Source: Dialister sp. UBA6422 (GTDB lineage Bacteria > Bacillota > Negativicutes > Veillonellales > Dialisteraceae). From it: a DNA stretch of 15,340 nt. The stretch is taken from positions 1 through 15,340 of the forward strand of contig DJPC01000011.1 of the NCBI GenBank assembly GCA_002439665.1. Reading direction: 5' to 3'. Both the position numbers and the translations under genes were made by a program. Position 1 is the first letter of the stretch; every line of letters starts with the position of its first letter. The notes under the pieces were generated by a model. It did no database searches, was not told the DNA's origin, and saw only the letters and a program-made list of their open reading frames with translations. Below are positions 1 through 5,804 of the stretch, piece by piece.

Positions 1-48
1 GGAATCGCCGAGAGGAACAAGCTGCTGAGTAAACAAGCTGCTGAGTAA
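1..48 (+). CDS. 3' end of an upstream gene (partial, frame uncertain)
   Basis: All three plus-strand frames close by position 48. Frame 1 ends in -KQAAE with stop TAA at 46-48, and frame 3 ends in -EEQAAE with stop TAA at 30-32. The two frames share the same C-terminal residues because a 16-bp unit is duplicated in tandem here (17-32 and 33-48). Frame 3 gives a charged, helical tail (NRREEQAAE), so the original stop may be at 32 with the second copy in the 3' untranslated region. The gene cannot be identified from this much sequence. A terminator follows directly, which supports an operon end. Confidence 0.45.
   Translation, partial: GIAERNKLLSKQAAE
17..48. repeat. 16-bp tandem duplication
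   Basis: The unit ACAAGCTGCTGAGTAA occurs twice with no gap, at 17-32 and 33-48. Each copy carries a stop codon in a different frame, so the duplication creates two alternative gene ends with the same last residues. Confidence 0.9.
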
Positions 49-52
49 GGGA

Positions 53-90
53 AAGACTTGATCATGAAAATGGTTGAGTCTTTTTTATTT
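53..90 (+). terminator. Rho-independent terminator of the upstream gene
   Basis: AAGACTTGATCA (53-64) pairs with TGGTTGAGTCTT (71-82) over 12 positions, with three G-U pairs and a TGAAAA loop. The 3' arm runs into a T-rich tract at 81-90. It sits only 5 nt past the last stop of the upstream gene. Confidence 0.8.
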
Positions 91-135
91 CCTTCATAGA
101 TGGATTGTTTTACCTGGAACTACTGAGAGGAATTC

Positions 136-219
136 ATGAAAGTGTCTGGAGGGGTTATTATATGGTGGGTGCTGATAATGTTCTCTATGATTGTGCTATT
201 TCATATATATAGTGAATGA
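136..219 (+). CDS. Candidate 27-residue single-pass membrane peptide
   Basis: The ATG at 136 is preceded by GAGAGG at 125-130 with a 5-nt gap, a good ribosome binding site. The frame runs 27 codons to TGA at 217-219. The product begins MKVSGG and ends FHIYSE; between them lie about 18 almost entirely hydrophobic residues including two tryptophans, enough for one transmembrane helix. A long-range stem (221-234 with 256-269) follows the stop. No promoter is clear upstream, so expression could depend on read-through from position 1. Small hydrophobic peptides of this size include type I toxins and membrane-complex subunits, but nothing links this one to a family. It may also be chance. Confidence 0.35.
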   Translation: MKVSGGVIIWWVLIMFSMIVLFHIYSE

Positions 220-419
220 TAGAGCAACAATACATAATGTTATCATTTCTTTTCGTGTATCCATGCTCTGAAGCCATACAAGATTACGCGTTATTAAAGA
301 GTAGAGAGAAGTGGTATTTTTCATTGAGTACATATTACACATTCATGAATGTGCCATCTCTATAAAAAGAAAATTGCATTTATCTTTTTTTCTAGTCATT
401 ATAATTTCTTGCAAATTAG
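220..419. other. AT-rich intergenic stretch with a long-range stem and a palindrome
   Basis: Between the small candidate ORF and the sensor promoter no convincing gene is visible. AGAGCA (221-226) and ATACA (230-234) can pair with TGTAT (256-260) and TGCTCT (264-269), forming an interrupted stem with no T tract after it. A perfect palindrome lies at 338-353. The GTG-initiated frame from 311 to 535 has no ribosome binding site and only hydrophobic AT-derived codons, so it is not called. Confidence 0.5.
338..353. promoter_or_regulatory. Perfect 16-bp palindrome, candidate operator
   Basis: CACATTCATGAATGTG equals its own reverse complement with no central gap, which fits a DNA dyad for a dimeric regulator better than an RNA hairpin. 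It lies about 65 bp upstream of the -35 box of the sensor/EAL operon, a position compatible with an activator or a distal repressor site. No regulator can be assigned. Confidence 0.45.
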
Positions 420-448
420 TTGCTTTTTTATTTACCAAATCATATACT
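420..448 (+). promoter_or_regulatory. Sigma-70-type promoter of the B12-sensor/EAL operon
   Basis: TTGCTT (420-425) and TATACT (443-448) are separated by 17 bp in an AT-rich setting, predicting a transcription start near 455. The TTG at 420 that would give a longer form of the sensor protein lies inside this -35 box, so that form is unlikely. Confidence 0.65.
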
Positions 449-509
449 AAAAATATATATTATTCATCGTTTACAATTATTTTTTTCGGGGGGGGTAGAA
501 GAATATATC

Positions 510-1562
510 ATGGGGCTGCTTTGGGTGGATTATGAAATGGAATTTCAAAATGTCGTGGAAACATCCTACAGACTACAAGAGACAGCAGAACAGGCCTATT
601 TTTCTTCTTTAAGCGAAAAAATTAAACAGATTATTTATAGAGATACCAGGTACAATGTGGATTTTCTGTATACTGCTTATATGCTAAATGATAGTCGTAT
701 TATGGAAAATTACGGGGTATGGCTCTATGAATTGATGGCTTCTCTGATGAAACATAAAAGTGCAGATGAAATGAAGTCCTATGTGATTGGGCATTTGGAA
801 TATATTCGTCAAGGGGTCAAACAGGTGGTGAGCCAAGATAAGCAGCCTAGGTTAGATGAGTTGCTTGTTAAAACAGAGGAAGCTATTCGCCAGTATCAGG
901 CTGCGGAAAAACCTAAAAGTAGTTCTTCTTATGAACATGAAATTGAGTTATATATGCAGAGCCTTTTAGAGAAAAAGCGAAAACAGTCCATGTACTTGAT
1001 ACAGAAATTTTTGGCTGACGGGATCCCTGTCAATGATATTTATATCAAAATTTTGGCCGAAAGTATGCGTCGTGTAGGCGATTTATGGCATGGCGCTAAA
1101 ATCGGAGTGGATTTGGAACATTATTGTACCTCGGTGACTCAGATGGCTATGACCCAATTGTATCCGGTGATTTTTTCTACAGAAAGAAAAAATCGATGCC
1201 TATTGTGTGCTTGTCCAGGAAGTGAGCTTCATGAAATGGGAGCTCGCATGTTGACTGATGTGTTTGAGAATGACGGCTGGGACACTATTTATTTAGGGGC
1301 AGCAGTGCCGCTAGATGGGGTGATGCAAGCCATTAAAGAGAATCATCCTGATTTAGTGGCTTTTTCTGTGACCATGCCGCAGCACTTGATGGTGTGTCAG
1401 GAATTGGTGAAAGTTGTGCGGAGATCCTATCCGGCTTTGAAAATAGCGGTAGGTGGGCGAGCTTTCTTAAGTACTCATGAAATCTGGAGAAAGTGGCCCA
1501 TTGATTTTTATGGAACTGATGCGATTTCTCTTTTAAAAGAAGTCAATACTTCCTTAGAATAA
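510..1562 (+). CDS. Cobalamin-binding sensor protein, CarH/LitR-like, without DNA-binding domain
   Basis: This 350-residue protein has an N-terminal helical region of unknown function (about 20-130), a short serine-rich linker near 137-140, a B12-binding helical cap (about 140-225) and a Rossmann-type B12-binding domain (about 228-345). The cap contains W193-H194 and, after exactly nine residues, E203-H204: the Wx9EH motif of adenosylcobalamin photoreceptors. The B12 domain has E239-x-H241-x-x-G244 (the ExHxxG variant), S286 and the GG pair 315-316. In CarH these residues cap the adenosyl group, supply the lower histidine ligand and supply the light-state histidine next to the tryptophan. No MerR-type helix-turn-helix is present, so output is probably through protein contact; the EAL gene 30 bp downstream is the obvious candidate. 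The start could instead be ATG 537, which has GGGTGGA at 523-529. Membership of the B12-binding family is secure; light sensing is inferred. Confidence 0.85.
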   Translation: MGLLWVDYEMEFQNVVETSYRLQETAEQAYFSSLSEKIKQIIYRDTRYNVDFLYTAYMLNDSRIMENYGVWLYELMASLMKHKSADEMKSYVIGHLEYIRQGVKQVVSQDKQPRLDELLVKTEEAIRQYQAAEKPKSSSSYEHEIELYMQSLLEKKRKQSMYLIQKFLADGIPVNDIYIKILAESMRRVGDLWHGAKIGVDLEHYCTSVTQMAMTQLYPVIFSTERKNRCLLCACPGSELHEMGARMLTDVFENDGWDTIYLGAAVPLDGVMQAIKENHPDLVAFSVTMPQHLMVCQELVKVVRRSYPALKIAVGGRAFLSTHEIWRKWPIDFYGTDAISLLKEVNTSLE

Positions 1563-1592
1563 TAATTTTTTAAAATTGATAGTGAGGAACCG

Positions 1593-3317
1593 ATGAGTTG
1601 GAGTGTATTTCTGTGTGATCGGAAATGGAATGTGCGGAAGGTACTGCATGAATCGGGACATTTACCTATTCAAATAGGGGATAATCTAACATCTTTTGTG
1701 ACAGATGCCAATCCTTTGAAATGTGTGGAAGATTTGGCAAAGTCACGGCAAAATCTTCTTCATTTGCGATCTTTACATGATCATAAAAACATCACCGCTT
1801 TTATGTATACCTATCCTAAATATTTTGTTGTGATTTTATCCTATGTAGACAGTTTATCGGAATTAGAACATATAGAGAATGAACGTGTGGAAGCACAAAG
1901 TTGGGCGGACAAGCATCTACAGATTCCTTATCATGATGAATATTATGAAATCCAGCAAATCAATAACCAGTTGATTAATTCAGAACGGGCATTAGTGAAA
2001 AATAATCAACGACTGAAACGGGCTATGGAAGATGTTCAAAAGGCCAATGATACTATTTCTATTTTAGAACGAGACGATTTGACTGGATTTTACCGTCTGC
2101 CTGCTTTTGAAAAGAGGGCAGAGGAGATATTACAGCTTCATTTAGAGAAATCTTACCAGTTGATTGTTCTTAATTTATCTCGTTTTAGGGTGATTAAAGA
2201 ATTTTTTGGAGAAAAAGCAGGCAATCAGCTGTTGCAGAAATTGGCACTTTTTATGGTAGGGCTTTTACCTACGAATCAAGTGCTTTTTGGACGCGGTTCT
2301 TCGATCACATTATACATGCTAGTTTCTTCAGAGCAGCATGTATGTGATATGTTAGAAGAGAAATTGAAGACTTTTTTTGAAGAATATCCCTTGCCGAATC
2401 ATATTTTGGCACATATGGGGGTAGCAGAAAGGAAGGCTGGAGAAGCAGTCAGTGTCCAATCTCTTTGTGATAAGGCTTTGTTGGCCTTAGATTTGGCGCA
2501 AAATCAAAGAAATACGGCAGCACTTTTTTATGATCACAAGTTAAAGGAGCAGATTGCAGACAACCATCTGATTTTGGACGGTATACAAGAAGCCATTGTA
2601 AGAAGGCAGCTCCAGCTCTATTTACAACCTAAAGTAGATATGGTGACTGGACAGGTGATAGGAGCGGAAGGTCTGGTGCGTTGGCAGCATCCGACAAAAG
2701 GAATGATTTCGCCTGGTGTATTTATTCCTCTTTTGGAACGAGAAGATTTGATTTACGAAGTGGATCAATACATATGGGAAGAAGCTTGTAAAGTTTTACA
2801 CCAGCGAATGCGTCTAGGGAAAAGGGCGCTGCCGATTTCTGTTAACATCGCAAGGAATGATTTATATCGTCCCGATTTGCTCCAGGTGCTCCAAAATTTG
2901 GTGACCAAATATCAAGTGTCTGCCTCTTTACTGCATTTGGAAATATTGGAACGCTCTTATGTGAAAGACTCTGACATGGTGTTACAAAAGGTACAGGAAT
3001 TTAGGAAATTGGGATTTGTCATCGAAATGGATGATTTCGGAACAGGAGAATCTTCTTTGTCCCTTTTAGCAGATATGCCGGTGGATCTGTTGAAGCTGGA
3101 TCGTTCTTTTTTAAGTAAAGCACTAACAGACTCCAAGAGAGCTGCTGTGATTGGTTGCATCATCCAGTTGGCTCAAACTTTAGATTTAGGAATTCTTGCA
3201 GAAGGAGTAGAAAATCAAGAAGAAGCCAAACTTTTGCAATCTTTGGGGTGTCGCTATGCCCAAGGTTTCTTTTATAGTAGACCCGCTCCAGCGGAGGCAT
3301 TTGTGGCATTAGAATAA
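1593..3317 (+). CDS. PAS-like/degenerate GGDEF/EAL protein, probable c-di-GMP phosphodiesterase
   Basis: This 574-residue cytoplasmic protein has an N-terminal PAS-like region (about 1-90), a charged helical, probably coiled-coil linker (about 95-160), a GGDEF-fold domain (about 160-315) and an EAL domain (about 325-574). The GGDEF domain keeps the RDDLTGFYR entry motif (160-168), but its active loop reads GRGSS at 233-237, so diguanylate cyclase activity is not expected. The EAL domain reads EGL at 359-361 and keeps N418, E450, DDFGTG (480-485), K501, D503, E537 and Q557, the metal and catalytic set, so hydrolysis of c-di-GMP to pGpG is likely. The start is ATG 1593 with GAGG just upstream. 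It is co-transcribed with the B12 sensor and ends before a terminator. The dead GGDEF domain may bind GTP as a regulatory module. Confidence 0.85.
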   Translation: MSWSVFLCDRKWNVRKVLHESGHLPIQIGDNLTSFVTDANPLKCVEDLAKSRQNLLHLRSLHDHKNITAFMYTYPKYFVVILSYVDSLSELEHIENERVEAQSWADKHLQIPYHDEYYEIQQINNQLINSERALVKNNQRLKRAMEDVQKANDTISILERDDLTGFYRLPAFEKRAEEILQLHLEKSYQLIVLNLSRFRVIKEFFGEKAGNQLLQKLALFMVGLLPTNQVLFGRGSSITLYMLVSSEQHVCDMLEEKLKTFFEEYPLPNHILAHMGVAERKAGEAVSVQSLCDKALLALDLAQNQRNTAALFYDHKLKEQIADNHLILDGIQEAIVRRQLQLYLQPKVDMVTGQVIGAEGLVRWQHPTKGMISPGVFIPLLEREDLIYEVDQYIWEEACKVLHQRMRLGKRALPISVNIARNDLYRPDLLQVLQNLVTKYQVSASLLHLEILERSYVKDSDMVLQKVQEFRKLGFVIEMDDFGTGESSLSLLADMPVDLLKLDRSFLSKALTDSKRAAVIGCIIQLAQTLDLGILAEGVENQEEAKLLQSLGCRYAQGFFYSRPAPAEAFVALE

Positions 3318-3399
3318 AGAATGGGATTATTAGGATTGGATCTATAAGATACATTCTTGTGCTAAAAAGAGTATAGGCTCATGTTTTATGGTAGAGGGG

Positions 3400-3443
3400 A
3401 AAGCACTGCACCTTATGGGAGCGTATGGGAGCGGTGCTTTTTT
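3400..3443 (+). terminator. Rho-independent terminator of the sensor/EAL operon
   Basis: AAAGCACTGC (3400-3409) pairs with GCGGTGCTTT (3431-3440), with one G-U pair, and TTT follows. The 21-nt loop carries most of a tandem TATGGGAGCG pair (3414-3423 and 3424-3433), which enlarges the loop by one 10-bp unit. Confidence 0.8.
3414..3433. repeat. 10-bp tandem duplication inside a terminator loop
   Basis: TATGGGAGCG occurs twice without a gap. The second copy includes the first three bases of the terminator's 3' arm. Confidence 0.85.
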
Positions 3444-3458
3444 GCTATTTCTTTTTCG

Positions 3459-3467
3459 TGCTATAAT
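3459..3467 (+). promoter_or_regulatory. Extended -10 promoter of the pseudouridine synthase gene
   Basis: TGCTATAAT is a perfect extended -10 (TG at 3459-3460, TATAAT at 3462-3467). No good -35 hexamer lies at 16-18 bp spacing, which is normal for extended -10 promoters. The predicted transcription start is near 3474, leaving a leader of about 36 nt. Confidence 0.65.
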
Positions 3468-3509
3468 GAGGTCATATCTTTAGAATGATTATATAGGGAG
3501 AAGCATATA

Positions 3510-4397
3510 TTGCAAATTCAATTTATTGTATCCAATGAGATGGAAGGCCGCATGGTCAAAGATGTGGTGAAACGAACCCATCATTTATCAGCTGGATTAT
3601 GGAAGAGAATCAAATGGAATGGAAGGGTCACAGTGAATGGAGTGGATATCCATAATGCTAGGACACCGCTTCATGTAGGGGATGAGGTACTTTTAGAATG
3701 GAGCGAGGAAAGTGATATCGTGCCGGCAGATATACCTCTCTCTATTGTGTATGAAGATGACACGCTTTTGGTGGTCAATAAGGGTCCTGGTATGATCATC
3801 CATCCCACTGCCCATGGGATTTATGATACACTGGTCAATGCCATAGCAGGCTATTTCAAAAAAAATCATATAGAAGCTGGCATTCATCCCATTTATAGGC
3901 TAGATAGAAATACCACCGGCTTGGTGGTGGTAGCTAAATCAGCTAAGGGACAATATGATTTATCCCATAGCCATGATCAGATTTATAGGGAATATGTAGC
4001 ACTTATTTCTGGACATTTGAAGGAAAAGAAGGGGCGTATTGACCGTCCTATAGGACGGAAACCAAATAGTATTGTAGAGTGGATGGTTAGGGATGATGGA
4101 AAAAGAGCGGTGACAGATTATGAAGTGTTAGAAGAAATGGAAACCTATTCCCTTTTGAAAATTCATCTTCTCACTGGTCGTACTCATCAGATTCGGGTCC
4201 ATTTCCAAAGTTTGGGACATCCACTCTTAGGAGATGATCTCTATGGAGGACCATGTGATCTGATTTCCCGGCAAGCTCTTCATGCCTATTCTGTTAGCTT
4301 GCATCATCCAGTGACAGGAGAGGAAATGAAATGGGTAGCTCCCGTGTCGGAGGATATGAAACGGCTTATTTGTAGAGGGATAGTAGCTAACGATTAG
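3510..4397 (+). CDS. RluA-family RNA pseudouridine synthase
   Basis: This 295-residue enzyme is predicted to isomerise specific uridines in rRNA or tRNA to pseudouridine. An S4-like N-terminal region (about 15-65, with KRIKWNGRVTVNG at 32-44) precedes the catalytic domain. The catalytic signature is YRLDRNTTG at 129-137 with D132 as the expected nucleophilic aspartate, and the C-terminal signature TGRTHQIRVHF lies at 222-232, followed by GHPLLGDDLYGG. The start is TTG at 3510, chosen because AGGGAGAAG at 3495-3503 is well spaced and the N-terminus MQIQFIV matches the family's usual opening strand. The first ATG in frame (3540) would cut that strand. The exact RNA target, and so an rluA, rluB or rluD type name, cannot be assigned. 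Confidence 0.9.
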   Translation: MQIQFIVSNEMEGRMVKDVVKRTHHLSAGLWKRIKWNGRVTVNGVDIHNARTPLHVGDEVLLEWSEESDIVPADIPLSIVYEDDTLLVVNKGPGMIIHPTAHGIYDTLVNAIAGYFKKNHIEAGIHPIYRLDRNTTGLVVVAKSAKGQYDLSHSHDQIYREYVALISGHLKEKKGRIDRPIGRKPNSIVEWMVRDDGKRAVTDYEVLEEMETYSLLKIHLLTGRTHQIRVHFQSLGHPLLGDDLYGGPCDLISRQALHAYSVSLHHPVTGEEMKWVAPVSEDMKRLICRGIVAND

Positions 4398-4411
4398 AGA
4401 ATGAATTTTCT

Positions 4412-4455
4412 GCTATCTACATTAAGAAGTATAGAGAATTTTTCATGTAGATAGC
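4412..4455. repeat. Perfect 11-bp inverted repeat (hairpin 1)
   Basis: GCTATCTACAT (4412-4422) and ATGTAGATAGC (4445-4455) are perfectly complementary across a 22-nt loop. No T tract follows, so it is not a standard terminator. It starts 14 nt past the pseudouridine synthase stop. Confidence 0.8.
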
Positions 4456-4462
4456 GGTACGA

Positions 4463-4496
4463 ATGATTGGTTGTTGGCCATATAACAACCAATCAT
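4463..4496. repeat. Perfect 13-bp inverted repeat (hairpin 2)
   Basis: ATGATTGGTTGTT (4463-4475) and AACAACCAATCAT (4484-4496) form a perfect 13-bp stem around an 8-nt loop (GGCCATAT). The CTAC directly after it (4497-4500) could instead pair with GTAG at 4447-4450 in hairpin 1, so alternative folds exist. The structure ends 46 nt before the next start codon. Confidence 0.8.
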
Positions 4497-4541
4497 CTAC
4501 AGTAAGTCATCATGTGTATAATCAAAATGAGGCGAGTCAAA

Positions 4542-5357
4542 ATGAAACTTATAACAAAAGATGGTATTTCTTATGTGACGTTTACTATATTTCAAAAGTA
4601 TCCGTTGATTGCTGCTGTATCGACTCGGTTAGGAGGAGTGAGCAAGCCGCCCTTTGATTCTCTCAATATGGGACTTCCTACAGGGGATGATGTGGCAGCT
4701 GTGCTGGAAAATCGGAAACGATTCTTTCATGCCTTGGGAAGTGATGCGTCTCGACTTGTTTGTGCTAAACAAGTCCATGGTACCCATGTGGAAGTGGTGG
4801 GAAAAAAGGATTGCGGACGTGGAGCATTGTCCATGGAAAATACCATTCCTAATTGTGATGGATTGATGACGGCAGAAAAACAGGTACCGATTATCATGAA
4901 TTATGCTGATTGTACGCCCCTTCTTTTTTACGACCCTGTGAAAAAAGTTATTGCTCTTTCTCATGGCGGCTGGAGAGGAACTGCAGGAAATATTGCAGGG
5001 AAAACTATTGAAAAGATGAAAAGGGTGTTTGGATGCAAAGGGGAAGATATTCTCTGTGCCATTGGGCCTGCCATCGGTAAGGATGATTTTGAAGTGGGAA
5101 TGGATGTCATAGAAGCGTTTCAACATCTGTTTTCGCCCAAAGAGATGCAAACCCTGTCTCGTAAAAAAGAAAATGGAAAATATTTCTTTGATTTGCATGG
5201 TGCCAATCGTCTTTTACTGGAAAAAGAAGGAATTCCCCAGGAACATATCGAAGACTGTGGCATTTCTACTTATGCGCAGGATGATTTATTTTATTCTTAT
5301 CGCAAATCTGGCGGAAGGACTGGCCGGCATATGGCAGTTTTGGAAATGAAGCCATAA
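4542..5357 (+). CDS. pgeF: PgeF/YlmD-family laccase-domain protein (purine nucleoside phosphorylase type)
   Basis: This 271-residue protein belongs to the YlmD/YfiH (DUF152, Cu-oxidase_4) family. Members were first called polyphenol oxidases; later work describes metal-dependent purine nucleoside phosphorylase and adenosine deaminase activity, and a role in peptidoglycan editing in E. coli (PgeF). The metal ligands expected for the family are present: H79 in KQVHG, C124 in YADCTP and H141 in SHGGWRG. Also seen are NCDGLMT (104-110), CAIGPAIG (172-179) and the C-terminal DCGISTY...YSYR block. I chose ATG 4542 because GAGG at 4529-4532 serves it; the in-frame ATG at 4512 has no ribosome binding site. 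The upstream neighbour is an RluA-type synthase, separated by two hairpins. Confidence 0.85.
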   Translation: MKLITKDGISYVTFTIFQKYPLIAAVSTRLGGVSKPPFDSLNMGLPTGDDVAAVLENRKRFFHALGSDASRLVCAKQVHGTHVEVVGKKDCGRGALSMENTIPNCDGLMTAEKQVPIIMNYADCTPLLFYDPVKKVIALSHGGWRGTAGNIAGKTIEKMKRVFGCKGEDILCAIGPAIGKDDFEVGMDVIEAFQHLFSPKEMQTLSRKKENGKYFFDLHGANRLLLEKEGIPQEHIEDCGISTYAQDDLFYSYRKSGGRTGRHMAVLEMKP

Positions 5358-5417
5358 GATTGATATGAAGTGGACCCCAAAGAGAGTGTAGCACTTATCA
5401 CAGGAAAAGCTAGTCCA

Positions 5418-5481
5418 TTTATACATACAAAAAGGACTTGGAATGAAGCTTTGTCATTCAAGTCCTTTTTGCATGTATAAA
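5418..5481. terminator. Long bidirectional terminator between convergent genes
   Basis: A 29-nt arm (5418-5446) pairs with a 28-nt arm (5454-5481) with one mismatch and one bulged G, around a 7-nt loop. The stem contains AAAAAGGACTTG on one side and CAAGTCCTTTTT on the other, so either transcript shows a stem with A-rich and T-rich flanks. It lies between the plus-strand pgeF and the minus-strand cluster ending at 5571. Confidence 0.85.
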
Positions 5482-5570
5482 AGTATATTTGTATCTTCTT
5501 TTTCTAAAAAATCCATTGATCACCCTAGGTGTATAGGGATTATTATCATTTTGGATTTTGCATGATGCAC

Positions 5571-5804
5571 TTAGCGCATTGTATTTTGGCCAAATATTGG
5601 ATGTTTGCAGGGTTTAAGACTGCGTTTTTCTATGATGGAAAGTGCTTCCGCCATCGTGACATCCTGGCGGCTATCATCGATTTCGTAAACTAGCATGGGA
5701 TGGTCACTATCTAGTTCGCTGCCTGGGAGGTATATATATTCGTTCATCCGAGGATCACCATAGATGAATCCGGAGAGCATTTTACTTTCTGCGAGCTTAT
5801 GCAT
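5571..5804 (-). CDS. 77-residue protein of unknown function, coupled to the phosphoesterase
   Basis: I do not recognise this protein. It is hydrophilic, with no signal peptide or membrane segment, and is acidic in the middle (PGSELDSDHP, YEIDDSRQD). The start is credible: read on the minus strand, GGAGG stands six bases before ATG 5804. The start overlaps the stop of the upstream phosphoesterase by 8 nt (ATGCATAA), which implies translational coupling. It is the last gene before the bidirectional terminator. The overlap, ribosome binding site and position argue for a real gene, possibly a partner or regulator of the phosphoesterase; that role is inference only. Confidence 0.7.
   Translation of the reverse strand: MHKLAESKMLSGFIYGDPRMNEYIYLPGSELDSDHPMLVYEIDDSRQDVTMAEALSIIEKRSLKPCKHPIFGQNTMR

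Noticed and set aside
420..509. N-terminal extension of the B12 sensor from TTG 420
   Set aside because: The TTG is part of the -35 hexamer of a good promoter, and translation from it would need a transcript from further upstream.
91..509. Cobalamin riboswitch upstream of the B12-sensor operon
   Set aside because: I looked for the conserved B12-box type core and found none. The region is AT-rich and the predicted transcript leader is only about 55 nt.
311..535. 74-codon GTG-initiated plus-strand frame
   Set aside because: It has no ribosome binding site, spans the promoter and G8 tract of the next gene, and has no protein-like features.
4629..5198. 189-codon open frame on the minus strand opposite pgeF
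   Set aside because: It lies wholly within pgeF, has no recognisable motif, and its composition is explained by the opposite strand.
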